A DNA stretch of 64,000 bases from Herpetosiphon llansteffanensis (GTDB lineage Bacteria > Chloroflexota > Chloroflexia > Chloroflexales > Herpetosiphonaceae), in contig NZ_PUBZ01000080.1 of assembly GCF_003205875.1 (NCBI RefSeq), positions 1 to 64,000 of the forward strand, given 5' to 3'. Shown here one piece after another: positions 34,159-42,573 of this stretch. The notes under the pieces were generated by a model. That model did no database searches. It saw nothing but the letters and a program-made list of their open reading frames with translations, and was not told the origin of the DNA. Numbering within the stretch: position 1 is the stretch's first letter; every line of letters starts with the position of its first letter. The translations under genes and the position numbers were made by a program.

Positions 34159-35787
34159 TTAATTTGAGGCTTGGGGACGTAATTTTTTGAGCATGCGGGC
34201 GGCTAGCTCGCGTTCGGTTTGGCCAATGCTGCCGCTAAACCATAAGCCAGCAGCATAGATCAATGCGGTTACCACTCCAGCCAAATAGACATTAATTGCC
34301 AGCAATAACCAGCCAACGCCACCAGCCACGAGCGCCGAAAGGACTGGCCGCCACAGTAGCCCAGCCAAATTTAGCGTAATTTTTTCGCGACGCAAGACCA
34401 ACCACAGCGGCACAAACAACACCAACTCGGAAATAATGGTGATTGTGGCAGCAGCAAAATAGCTATATTGCGGGATGAGCCAAATATTCAAGCCCAAATT
34501 GACCATTGCGGTCAAGCCAAAGGCCTTGGTAATTGCCTGTTTCTTGCCCAAAGCAATGATGACATATTGCGTCAGGCCATTCAGATAGCTGCCCGGCAAA
34601 TACCAAATCGTAATCATCAAGGCATAGACGCTACCTGGCAAATATTCAGGCTTATCGGCGAGCCATGTGGTGAGCGGCACGGCCACAATTGTTGCGATGA
34701 CGGCGATGCCAAAGGCCAAATTGAGCAACATGCGCAAGGTTCCTGCATAGGCGCGGCTCATGCCAGCTCGATCATCGCCAGAACGCCGAATTAAGGTGGG
34801 GAAAATTGCATTGACCACGATTGGCGGCACAATTTGGGTAAAATTAATCAGTTTGTAGGCCACGCCATAGGTTGCCGTAACGACAAACCCATGGAAGGCG
34901 CTCAATAAAATCGTATCAAAACGAAAGAAAATCGTCATCAACAAACTATTGAGCAACAGCGGATAGCCTTCTTTGAGCAGCGGTTTGGCTGGCAAGGTTG
35001 GGCCACGCCATGCCACATCAGGGAAGAAACGGCGCATCGCCAGCCAAAATAACACGGCGCTGAGAACTGCCCCAGCCAAGGCTCCACTGGCAATCCCGAT
35101 AATTCCAAAGCCCAAAACCAAGGCAATTAGGCGAAACGCTGCGCTGCCAATATTGGTCAGCAAATTAACGACCGCCGCAGCGACCAAGCGCTCGTGGCCT
35201 TGCAGCCATGCCGTGACACTGGCCGAAATTGCCGCTGGAAACAAGGTCAGCATTAAAATTGCCACAACCGTAATTTGCTCACGCGTCAGGCCAACCGCTG
35301 TGATCTTTGCCTCAGCCAAACCGTTATAAATGAGCACAAAAACGACGGCGATGGGCAGGGCGAGCACTGCAAAGCGCAGGCGTAGCCAGAGCGTTGTGCG
35401 AAAGGTTTGGGGCGCTTGACTTGGTTGACGTACAATCTCGTGAGTTGCGAGGACAGTTAAGCCCCAATCAGCAATCGTGCCAAAATAGCTCACCACGATT
35501 ATCGCCGCGAAGTCGTAGGCTCCCACAGTTTCAATCGCCAAAAAGCGATACAGAATCATCGCAAAGACCAAATCGATCATGCGACTGGTCAGTTGCAGGG
35601 CAAAGGGAATGCTGGCATTACGGCCAATGGTGCTTAAATGATCTTCAGTTGCTTGGCGGGGCTTGCTCCAACGGCGAATTGCTGCCAAGGTTAAGCCCAA
35701 TAAGCCAATCAGACCCAGACTAAATAAGCCTACCAGAATCCAACCGTTAACTGAAACTGTTGGCTGGCTTAGCAATCGTATTGCCAC
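34159..35787 (-). CDS. Polysaccharide/oligosaccharide flippase (MOP superfamily)
   Basis: This protein of about 542 residues is a multi-spanning Wzx/MurJ-type membrane protein with 14 or so helices, likely to flip lipid-linked sugars for surface polysaccharide. Family-like segments include NASIPFALQLTSRMIDLVFAM near the start, FRFDTILLSAFHGFVVTATYGVAYKL and IPQYSYFAAATITIISEL. An extra N-terminal helix (WILVGLFSLGLIGLLGLTLAA) precedes the core. GGGAG lies 6 bases before GTG 35787; TTG 35793 is too close to it. The substrate is unknown; no glycosyltransferases are adjacent. Confidence 0.82.
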   Translation of the reverse strand: MAIRLLSQPTVSVNGWILVGLFSLGLIGLLGLTLAAIRRWSKPRQATEDHLSTIGRNASIPFALQLTSRMIDLVFAMILYRFLAIETVGAYDFAAIIVVSYFGTIADWGLTVLATHEIVRQPSQAPQTFRTTLWLRLRFAVLALPIAVVFVLIYNGLAEAKITAVGLTREQITVVAILMLTLFPAAISASVTAWLQGHERLVAAAVVNLLTNIGSAAFRLIALVLGFGIIGIASGALAGAVLSAVLFWLAMRRFFPDVAWRGPTLPAKPLLKEGYPLLLNSLLMTIFFRFDTILLSAFHGFVVTATYGVAYKLINFTQIVPPIVVNAIFPTLIRRSGDDRAGMSRAYAGTLRMLLNLAFGIAVIATIVAVPLTTWLADKPEYLPGSVYALMITIWYLPGSYLNGLTQYVIIALGKKQAITKAFGLTAMVNLGLNIWLIPQYSYFAAATITIISELVLFVPLWLVLRREKITLNLAGLLWRPVLSALVAGGVGWLLLAINVYLAGVVTALIYAAGLWFSGSIGQTERELAARMLKKLRPQASN

Positions 35788-35808
35788 AGACAACTCCCTT
35801 GGAAGAAC

Positions 35809-36501
35809 TTAGACAAGCCGTTTTTGGCCCCAGATCAGCACATGCATTTGGGGTAGCACGCGCACATTGAAGGCGCGCCATTCGGGCAATTGGGCGCGTT
35901 CGGCCAACCATTCGAGGGCGTGGCTATAATCGCGTTCAGCCCAACGGCCTTCTGGCTGCCAAATAATTGGCAATTGGGCTTCAGCAAACGCCTGATGTTC
36001 GCTGACAAATTGATGCAGTTGGGCTAAATCGCTCTCGCCAGTGATGACAAACTTCCATTGCTGGCGTTCTGCTGGCAATTGCATAAATTGGCGCAGCGGT
36101 TCGAGCCGCAGCATGCCGGTGTTGGCTCCAGCCAATTTTGGCGATAAGCTCCAGAGATTGATCTGCTCGATCAGTTCGGGGCGGAAAATGGTACTATTGG
36201 TTTCGACGGTTAGGTGATGGCCTGCTGCCCGCAAGGTTTGGGCGAGCGCTGGCAATTCGCGTTGTAACATTGGCTCGCCGCCAGTTAGCACAACATGGCG
36301 TGCGCCTTGCTCGGCAATGCGTTGGGCCAGCGTGGCAATTGGCAAATTTTCCCATTTGCCGCCTTCTTTGACGCTCCACGAATATTTGGTATCGCACCAG
36401 CTACAGCGCAAATTGCAGGCAAAAAAGCGCACAAACGTCGTTGGCACGCCCATCAAGGTGCCTTCGCCTTGAACCGAACGATAAACTTCCATCACATTCA
36501 T
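35809..36501 (-). CDS. queE: 7-carboxy-7-deazaguanine synthase
   Basis: QueE is a radical SAM enzyme that converts 6-carboxy-tetrahydropterin into 7-carboxy-7-deazaguanine in queuosine/preQ1 biosynthesis. The protein of 230 residues shows SVQGEGTLMGVPTTFVR, the 4Fe-4S cysteines 29, 33 and 36 in FACNLRCSWCDT, VLTGGEPML for SAM binding, and VETNST. It is fused to nothing and its start overlaps the queD stop by 4 bases (ATGA), so the two are coupled. queC and queF are not in the window. No preQ1 riboswitch was recognised upstream. Confidence 0.95.
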   Translation of the reverse strand: MNVMEVYRSVQGEGTLMGVPTTFVRFFACNLRCSWCDTKYSWSVKEGGKWENLPIATLAQRIAEQGARHVVLTGGEPMLQRELPALAQTLRAAGHHLTVETNSTIFRPELIEQINLWSLSPKLAGANTGMLRLEPLRQFMQLPAERQQWKFVITGESDLAQLHQFVSEHQAFAEAQLPIIWQPEGRWAERDYSHALEWLAERAQLPEWRAFNVRVLPQMHVLIWGQKRLV

Positions 36502-36899
36502 GGCTGGGCCTCGCGTTCAGCACGGCTAATTTCGACGTAGCCGCTGGCGGTTTCCCACAAGCGCATGCGCCACAGCAGCGTGCCAAATTCCGGCGCTTGG
36601 TGTTCAAGCTCATCCCACATCCAATGAATGATATTTTCGGCGGTGCTTGGCAAACTCAAAAGATCGTTGAGATTATAGTGATCAACGCGGGCAATCAGAA
36701 TTTCGTTGACCAGTTCTTTAATCTGTTCTAAATCGATGACCATGCCATCGTCGCTTTGGCCACGGGCAGGCTGAATCGGCCCACGCACGCTGACCTCGAG
36801 CAAATAGGAATGGCCATGTAAACGCGCACATTTGCCGCGATGGTTAGGGAGTTGATGGGCTGCTTCAAAGCGAAATTGTTTGGTTAGAATCGCGTACAT
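36498..36899 (-). CDS. queD: 6-carboxy-tetrahydropterin synthase
   Basis: QueD makes 6-carboxy-5,6,7,8-tetrahydropterin from 7,8-dihydroneopterin triphosphate, the step before QueE. The protein of 133 residues is normal for the family. The zinc ligands His15 (FEAAHQLP) and His28/His30 (ARLHGHSY), catalytic Cys24, and the Glu of STAENIIHWMWDEL are present. ATG 36899 is chosen; the longer open frame reads through intergenic repeat words. The start has only a weak ribosome site. Confidence 0.93.
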   Translation of the reverse strand: MYAILTKQFRFEAAHQLPNHRGKCARLHGHSYLLEVSVRGPIQPARGQSDDGMVIDLEQIKELVNEILIARVDHYNLNDLLSLPSTAENIIHWMWDELEHQAPEFGTLLWRMRLWETASGYVEISRAEREAQP

Positions 36900-36974
36900 A
36901 TCATCTACTACGTGTTTAAATGGCAAAAAAAGCGCCAACGATTGACGCACATGGCTATTGTACCATGGGGATGC

Positions 36975-37268
36975 GGCAAGTAGAACATAGAGCATAGAAC
37001 ATAGAACATAGGAGCCTAAGGATGAATTATGAAGGATGAGGGATGAATTATGAAAGGGCTGGGGTTTAGGGGCGAGGTTTTTAACCCAGAGGCGCAGAGA
37101 ACCGAAGGATGAAGGATGAGAGATGAAAACAAAAGTCAAAAGTCAGAAGTCAAAAATGAGGGATGAGGCTTTTGGCGCTCGGCTATGGGCTATCAGAACA
37201 TCATTCGTGCAATTTGTGCAATTCGTGGCGAAAAAAATCTGTCCTTCGTGCGCTTCGTGTGCTTCGCG
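36975..37268. repeat. Intergenic short-word repeat region
   Basis: This region holds AGAACATAGAGCATAGAACA, GATGAATTATGAAGGATGAG, CAAAAGTCAAAAGTCAGAAG, GCAATTTGTGCAATTCGTGG and CTTCGTGCGCTTCGTGTGCT. The words are shared with other gaps. No gene is supported between queD and the next small gene. Confidence 0.6.
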
Positions 37269-37269
37269 G

Positions 37270-37635
37270 TTAAAAAAAGACCATGAGATAAAGCAAATTC
37301 CAGATACTCAGGGTTAGACAACTTAAACTTACTAGCTGTAAAAATAGTATCAGATTATACTTACGTTTCGATTCTGGCCACTTGCGTTTAATTGAGCCTA
37401 CCCAGAAAAATGCTGCCAAGGCTAAACAAATCAGACCACATAGGCTGAAAATCTGCCAGCCAATACCACCAGCATTTGAGTTTGCTCCAACATAAAAATC
37501 ATCAATAATTTTGGATGTTTGATAACTAAAGAAAACTAGAGGTATTGAGATTATACATAAACATAGGTAAACAACCAGAATAATCTTTCTGATTCGGCTA
37601 TTACCTCGTGGATTATTTGGCACGTGATAGCTCAT
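37270..37635 (-). CDS. Small hypothetical membrane protein
   Basis: This protein of 121 residues has three hydrophobic segments (IILVVYLCLCIISIPLVFF, IFSLCGLICLALAAFFWVG and LILFLQLVSLSCLTLSIWNL) and a polar start (SYHVPNNPRGNSRIRK). No family is recognised. AGAGG lies 6 bases before the ATG. Base composition is more A/T-rich than neighbouring genes, and it is isolated between repeat-rich gaps, so horizontal or recent origin is possible. Confidence 0.6.
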   Translation of the reverse strand: MSYHVPNNPRGNSRIRKIILVVYLCLCIISIPLVFFSYQTSKIIDDFYVGANSNAGGIGWQIFSLCGLICLALAAFFWVGSIKRKWPESKRKYNLILFLQLVSLSCLTLSIWNLLYLMVFF

Positions 37636-37714
37636 CCATACCTCTAAATGAGCGCATAGAAAACGCTAAGCTTGAAGATTCATAGTTAACCAATAGCATA
37701 GCAGAATAATCCTG

Positions 37715-37985
37715 CTCATCTGTGTCAATCTGTGGCAAAACAACTTAACCTTCGTACGATTTAGATCACATTCTTAACGCAGAGGCGCAGAGAACGTATG
37801 GCTCTAGGCTGATGTCTATCGGAGATTGCTTGAAATGGCAACAATTGTTCCGATAGCCAAACGCCAAAAGCCCATAGCACCATTCCCCTTCGCGTGCTTC
37901 GCGGTTTCTAGCCTTCGTGCCCTTCTTGGCTAAAAAATCCCCTCCTCACCGATCCCCAACCCCCAACAACCAGCCCCCGATCCTC
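37715..37985. repeat. Intergenic short-word repeat region
   Basis: Words include CATCTGTGTCAATCTGTGGC, TTAACGCAGAGGCGCAGAGA, CCGATAGCCAAACGCCAAAA, CTTCGCGTGCTTCGCGGTTT and CCGATCCCCAACCCCCAAC. These are the same families as elsewhere. No gene is present. Confidence 0.6.
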
Positions 37986-37989
37986 CAAT

Positions 37990-38018
37990 TTGACAAGGAT
38001 CAGCTTTCGTGGTAATCT
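37990..38018 (+). promoter_or_regulatory. Promoter of the tRNA pair
   Basis: TTGACA at 37990-37995 and TAATCT at 38013-38018 are 17 bases apart, a good housekeeping promoter 37 bases before tRNA-Pro. It probably drives both tRNAs, since no other signal lies between them. Confidence 0.6.
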
Positions 38019-38054
38019 AATGCGGCTGTCGTGACTGAGAGCCAAAGAACTTGA

Positions 38055-38131
<77 letters not shown>

Positions 38132-38149
38132 GTTAACAACATCAAGCAA

Positions 38150-38235
38150 GCCGAAGTGGCGGAATGGCAGACGCGATGGTCTCAAAAACCATTGAGGGCG
38201 ACCTCATGTGGGTTCGACTCCCACCTTCGGCACCA
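38150..38235 (+). tRNA. tRNA-Leu (CAA)
   Basis: This is a type II tRNA with a long variable arm (TTGAGGGCGACCTCAT). The acceptor GCCGAAG pairs with CTTCGGC, the anticodon stem is ATGGT/ACCAT with loop CTCAAAA (anticodon CAA), the T arm is GTGGG-TTCGACT-CCCAC, and CCA is encoded. A terminator follows 5 bases later. Confidence 0.95.
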
Positions 38236-38240
38236 AATCG

Positions 38241-38276
38241 ATCAACTGTGTATAATGTACACAGTTGATTTTTTTT
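38241..38276 (+). terminator. Intrinsic terminator of the tRNA transcript
   Basis: ATCAACTGTGTA and TACACAGTTGAT form a perfect 12-bp stem with a 5-base loop, followed by a run of T residues. It excludes starts before about 38280 for the next gene. Confidence 0.9.
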
Positions 38277-38294
38277 GTTTACGAGGTTGTTAAT

Positions 38295-40049
38295 TTGCGT
38301 AAATTAGGTTTATTGCTGTTATTCTTGTTTGGCTTCGTTACTCCTGCGCCTGCTACTCCCGATGCCCCAACTGCCCAGCCAAGCGCGATCACGCCGTGGG
38401 GCATTAATGGCTACCTCACCAAAAACGAGCGTATTACCACTGGCGATAATGTGCCGCTGCTAGCCCAAAAAATGGCCCAATCGGGCGCGCATTGGTCGCT
38501 CGAAGAATTGCCATGGGCCGAAATCGAGCCAAATAATGGCAATTTTCGCACCAGCTACGATAGCCGCATCAAAACTGTCGCCGATGCCAACCTTGGGATT
38601 ATCGGCATGTTGCTGACCACGCCAGCTTGGGCGCGCGAGGCTTCGTGCGCTGGCAACAATAACTATTGGTGTCCGCCAAGCGATCCCGCGCAGTATGCAG
38701 AGTTTGCTGCTTGGATGGTCGAGCGCTACGATGGCGATGGGTTTAACGATGCGCCTGGCTCACCACGCATTGCCGCTTGGCAAATTTGGAACGAGCCGAA
38801 TTTTCTCGAAACGTGGAGTTCAATCAATAATAATGAAGCCTTTCGCCGTCGCCGCTATGGCGAAATTTTGGTTGCTTCGTATAACGCAATTAAGCAAGCT
38901 GACCCTACGGCGATTGTTGTGGCTGGCGGGGTGTATGTGTTCGATAGTTTTAGCGATGGGCTTGAGTTTCTCAATGGCGCAAATGGTGCGTTTCGCCAAG
39001 TGCCTGCGGCCAAAAATAGCTTCGATGTGCTGGGGATTCACCCCTACATGCCAACTATCGCCCCCGATTCGATTGGCACGTTTGCAACCGTCACTTTAGA
39101 AGGCCGTTTGCTCAACACCCGCAATTGGCTAACGAATGATATTGGCCGCCCCAACGCCCCAATTTGGATCACTGAGATTGGTTGGTGCACCAGCCCTGGC
39201 TCGGCTAGTTGCCCCGTGGTGAGTGCCGAAAATCAAGCTCGCTACCTGATTCGCAGCTTTGTGATTGCCCAACAAATGGGCGTGCAACATATTAATTGGT
39301 TGCAGCTTGAAGATGCCTTCAATGGCGGCCACCCCTTCAGCGGCTCAGAGTTACTTAATGCTTTAAATACGCCTGAACCAGAAAAACAAGCTTACAAAGC
39401 CTTCCAAACCATGGCCTATCTTTTGACCACCGCTACGCCACTGGGGCCGCGTGCTGGTGTACATACCCACAATTACGTTGGCAATGGCAATAATACTGGC
39501 GGTGTGTATGCCTATCGCTATAGCCGTGGCAGCACCGAAATCGATGTGCTGTGGACTCCTGGCGCGAATACCACGATTCAATTTCCGCTGACTGCGGGCA
39601 AACAGTGGATTTTCCGCACTCGCAATAATCAAACATTCTCTCCACCGATTAATGGCACGACTGCCAGCATTGTGCTTACCAACGATCCGATTTTTATTGT
39701 GCAAAAAACGCCTGCGAGTATCAACATTCAGACTTCAGTGAATTTATTGGCTGAAGTTGGCGGCGGCGAGGCAGCGGCGAATATTCCGCTCAGCAATGGC
39801 GATAGCGAAACCGCACTCGATTGGACGATTAGCAATGTCTCTGCTGGCCTGAGCGTTACACCAAGCAGCGGTAACCTCGTTGGCACAACCAATTTGACGA
39901 TCAGGGCACAAGTTGGTAGCCTAAGCAGCGGAACCTATACCTATCAGTTTCGGGTTAATGGCAATGGTTTGGCTCCCCGCACGGTTCAAGTAACGCTGCG
40001 GGTCGTGAATCAACTTGATCCAGTCTATTTGCCGCTCGTTAGAAAATAG
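38295..40049 (+). CDS. Secreted clan GH-A glycoside hydrolase-like protein
   Basis: This exported protein of about 584 residues has a signal peptide (LGLLLLFLFGFVTPAPA). The (beta/alpha)8 domain (about 35-380) keeps the two catalytic glutamates of clan GH-A: acid/base near residue 167 in AWQIWNEPNFLETW and nucleophile near 294 in IWITEIGWCTS. A beta-domain follows, then a BACON-like module (about 475-575, LDWTISNVSAGLSVTPSSG). It ends VYLPLVRK, a tail seen in many exported Chloroflexota proteins. The glycan cut is unknown. TTG 38295 has ACGAGG 8 bases upstream; earlier starts lie in the tRNA terminator. Confidence 0.8.
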   Translation: MRKLGLLLLFLFGFVTPAPATPDAPTAQPSAITPWGINGYLTKNERITTGDNVPLLAQKMAQSGAHWSLEELPWAEIEPNNGNFRTSYDSRIKTVADANLGIIGMLLTTPAWAREASCAGNNNYWCPPSDPAQYAEFAAWMVERYDGDGFNDAPGSPRIAAWQIWNEPNFLETWSSINNNEAFRRRRYGEILVASYNAIKQADPTAIVVAGGVYVFDSFSDGLEFLNGANGAFRQVPAAKNSFDVLGIHPYMPTIAPDSIGTFATVTLEGRLLNTRNWLTNDIGRPNAPIWITEIGWCTSPGSASCPVVSAENQARYLIRSFVIAQQMGVQHINWLQLEDAFNGGHPFSGSELLNALNTPEPEKQAYKAFQTMAYLLTTATPLGPRAGVHTHNYVGNGNNTGGVYAYRYSRGSTEIDVLWTPGANTTIQFPLTAGKQWIFRTRNNQTFSPPINGTTASIVLTNDPIFIVQKTPASINIQTSVNLLAEVGGGEAAANIPLSNGDSETALDWTISNVSAGLSVTPSSGNLVGTTNLTIRAQVGSLSSGTYTYQFRVNGNGLAPRTVQVTLRVVNQLDPVYLPLVRK

Positions 40050-40054
40050 CAGCT

Positions 40055-40591
40055 ATGGCGATCGATTACCTTATTCAAACCACCACTTTTGGGCGTTTGC
40101 TCCTCGCAGCAGCGCCCGAAGGCTTGTTGTTGGCCAGTTTTGCCGACGACGATAGTGAGTTGTTGGCTGAATTAACCGAAACTCACCCCGATCGTTTGCT
40201 GATCTATCGCGCAAATTCGCTGCTTGAACAGGCCATTGAACAATATCAAGCCTATTGTTCCGGCCAACGCAGCCAATTTAGCTTGCCGATTGCGTGGCAA
40301 GGTTCGGCGCAACAGCAAGCAATTTGGCACCAGTTAATCCAAATTCCCTATGGCCAACAATGGTCGTATCAACAATTGGCTGAGCTATTGCCACGGCCCT
40401 ACCACGCAGCCTATGCGATCAATCAAGCGCTGCGCAGCAATCCTTTGGCCTTGATAATTCCCTGTCATCGGCTAAAAAGTTCACCGCATGGGCTTGGCTA
40501 CTATCGCTGGGGCCGCAGCCGCCAACAACAACTGCTTGCGCGTGAAGCAATTCCGGTTACTGCTAAATATTCTATGGAGATGATGTCATGA
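40055..40591 (+). CDS. ogt: Methylated-DNA--protein-cysteine methyltransferase
   Basis: The protein removes alkyl groups from O6-alkylguanine in DNA by transfer to its own cysteine. The acceptor Cys137 is in LIIPCHRL, with the helix-turn-helix region YQQLAELLPRPYHAAYAINQ and the Asn-Pro segment RSNPLAL before it and GLGYYRWG after. The length of 178 residues is typical. No good ribosome site is seen 5 bases after the previous stop. Its stop overlaps the next start by 4 bases (ATGA). It lacks the Ada-type N-terminal transcription domain. Confidence 0.92.
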   Translation: MAIDYLIQTTTFGRLLLAAAPEGLLLASFADDDSELLAELTETHPDRLLIYRANSLLEQAIEQYQAYCSGQRSQFSLPIAWQGSAQQQAIWHQLIQIPYGQQWSYQQLAELLPRPYHAAYAINQALRSNPLALIIPCHRLKSSPHGLGYYRWGRSRQQQLLAREAIPVTAKYSMEMMS

Positions 40592-41154
40592 TTGTTGGAC
40601 GCTTGCCTGATGTGCCGCTCGATGCCGATTTGCCAATGAGCGCGAGCCTAATCTCCCAAGGATTAGAACATTATCAAGCAGTTGCCCGCTGGATTGCGAC
40701 CCTGCCGTTTGGCCGTAACACCAATCCGCTTGATTGGCGCTTGGTTGTTAGCGAAAAACGGGGAACAAGCAGCACCAAACATGCCTTCTTGGCCGAGTTG
40801 GCGCGCGAATTGGCGTTGCCCATTAATTTGTATTTTGGCATTTATTTGATGGATGGCAAGAATACGCCCGGGGTTGGCCAAACCTTGGAATCAAATAAAC
40901 TGAGCGCGATTCCCGAAGCGCATTGTTTTTTGCGCTATGGCCGCTGGAATATCGATGTAACGCGTTCTGCAAACGCTGAACCAATTTTGCAATTTTTTGA
41001 AGAGCAACAAATTACGCCCGATCAAATTGGCGATTACAAACGCACGGTGCATCGCAATTTTCTGTTGAAATGGGCTACCAGCCAAGGTCTGAGCCTCACC
41101 AAAGCATGGGCCATTCGCGAGGCATGTATGGCCGCGCTAACCCATGAGCGTTAA
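40588..41154 (+). CDS. Transglutaminase-like protein, catalytic Cys not visible
   Basis: This protein of 188 residues is not firmly assigned. The pattern SSTKHAFLAELARELALP followed by EAHCFLRYGRWNIDVT resembles the Cys...His...Asp core of transglutaminase-like domains (usually CxxxAxLLxALLRAxGIP and HAWxEVYxxGxWxxxDxT), with Ser or Thr where the Cys would be. It is soluble, with no signal peptide. It overlaps ogt by 4 bases and the LuxC-like gene by 11, so the three form an operon. An enzyme role is doubtful; a binding role is possible. Confidence 0.55.
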   Translation: MIVGRLPDVPLDADLPMSASLISQGLEHYQAVARWIATLPFGRNTNPLDWRLVVSEKRGTSSTKHAFLAELARELALPINLYFGIYLMDGKNTPGVGQTLESNKLSAIPEAHCFLRYGRWNIDVTRSANAEPILQFFEEQQITPDQIGDYKRTVHRNFLLKWATSQGLSLTKAWAIREACMAALTHER

Positions 41155-42538
41155 ATTGCCAACTTGGTGTTTGCCACCAACATTTGCTTGGCCCCAATCC
41201 AGCCAACAATTTGGCTCGCTGAGCTTGCCAATTCTTCAGCCAAGCCCCAGCCAAATGCTGCAACTTGCCGAACGTTTGCGTGCCAGCGCCATAACGCTGC
41301 AACGGCTGCCAATCGCCAAGATTGTCGAGGCAATTGATCGAGCTGCAGCGCAATGGCTTGCACCAGATTATGCGCCGCGTCAGCAATTACTCAATCAACT
41401 GCCCCAAATTAATGGCTACAACCAAGCCATGCTGAGCGCTGTACTCGACCGCATGCTGGCCGATTGGCGTGCGCCGCAGCTTTGGCAACGCCTCAATGAG
41501 CAATTTGGCGATCCGTTGCTGCTCGATGGCTGGCGACCAAGCGTGGTTGGCGAAAGTCGTGTGCTTGGGCCACGCCTAACTTGGCATATTTGCGCTGGCA
41601 ACGTGCCCGGGGTTGCGCTTCAAAGCTTGATCGATGCACTCTTGGTTAAGTCGCCAAGCTTGGTGAAAGTGGCGCGGGGTGAGCCATTATGGGCAGCGGC
41701 ATTTGCCACCAGCCTGATCGAACAACTGCCAGAGCTTGCTGATAGTATCGCGGTACTTTGGTGGAGCGGCGGCGAGCAAGCGCTCGAAGCGCCAATTTTG
41801 GCCACGACCGAGGCAATTATTGCCAACGCCAGCGACGAAGCAATTGCGGCAGTGCGTCAGCGTAGCCCAGCCCACATTCGCTGGCTTGATTATGGCTCGC
41901 GCTACTCATTTGGTTATCTTAGCCAAAGCATGTTTGCTGCGCCAGATTTGGCTGAAATTGCCGATAATTTGGCTGCCGATAGTGTCATGCTTGAGCAACA
42001 AGGCTGTGTCTCGCCGCAAGCATTGTTTGTCGAAGCACCGAATGCTGCTCAATTGAGCCAGCTTGCAGCGCTATTGAACCAAAGCTTGGCTACGATGAGC
42101 CAGCGTTATCCGGCGAGTGATTCAATCATTGCTGCTACGCGGCGCAGTGCTGATGAATATGAGTGGCAAGCGCTGAGCGGCCAACCAATTCAGCTTTTGA
42201 GTGCGCCCGAGTTGCCATGGCTGGTGGTGGTGGATCAAGGCGAATCGTTGCCAACAACGACTGGGCGGCTGCTCAAGCTCGTGCCAGTCGCCGATTTTGG
42301 CGAGCTTGAGCAGCGATTAAGCCCATTGCGTCAGCATTTGCAAAGTGCTACGCTGGTATGTAGCAGCGAGCAGCGAGCCGAATTGGCTGAAGCGCTTGCG
42401 ACCATCGGCGTAGTGCGGATTTGCCATGCTGGGCAACAGGCGTTTCCGCAGGCAGCCTGGCATCATGATGGGCGCGACCCACTACGCAGTTTAGTCCGTT
42501 GGATCGATGGAGAACGATCGAGCCATCTTCACCTATAA
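41144..42538 (+). CDS. LuxC-like acyl-CoA reductase
   Basis: This protein of 464 residues matches the LuxC/acyl-CoA reductase family of the aldehyde dehydrogenase superfamily, which reduces a fatty acyl-thioester to the aldehyde with NADPH. The visible signature is TWHICAGNVPGVALQSLIDA, then PSLVKVARGEP, the catalytic Cys288 in VMLEQQGCVSPQALFVE, and C-terminal WHHDGRDPLRSLVRWID. No LuxE/LuxD or luciferase gene is nearby, so bioluminescence is not implied; the enzyme may make aldehydes for lipid metabolism. The gene overlaps the previous one by 11 bases. Confidence 0.82.
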   Translation: MSVKLPTWCLPPTFAWPQSSQQFGSLSLPILQPSPSQMLQLAERLRASAITLQRLPIAKIVEAIDRAAAQWLAPDYAPRQQLLNQLPQINGYNQAMLSAVLDRMLADWRAPQLWQRLNEQFGDPLLLDGWRPSVVGESRVLGPRLTWHICAGNVPGVALQSLIDALLVKSPSLVKVARGEPLWAAAFATSLIEQLPELADSIAVLWWSGGEQALEAPILATTEAIIANASDEAIAAVRQRSPAHIRWLDYGSRYSFGYLSQSMFAAPDLAEIADNLAADSVMLEQQGCVSPQALFVEAPNAAQLSQLAALLNQSLATMSQRYPASDSIIAATRRSADEYEWQALSGQPIQLLSAPELPWLVVVDQGESLPTTTGRLLKLVPVADFGELEQRLSPLRQHLQSATLVCSSEQRAELAEALATIGVVRICHAGQQAFPQAAWHHDGRDPLRSLVRWIDGERSSHLHL

Positions 42539-42573
42539 TTAAGCAGTAATTCGACACATTTGGAGGAATCAAC

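Noticed and set aside
36900-36980. preQ1 riboswitch before queD
   Set aside because: No pseudoknot-forming pattern or A-rich tail typical of preQ1 aptamers was found.
36900-37139. N-terminal extension of queD
   Set aside because: It translates intergenic repeat words; the QueD family starts at the MYAILTK position.
41144-42538. Bioluminescence (lux) locus
   Set aside because: Only the LuxC-like gene is present; luciferase, luxD and luxE are absent.
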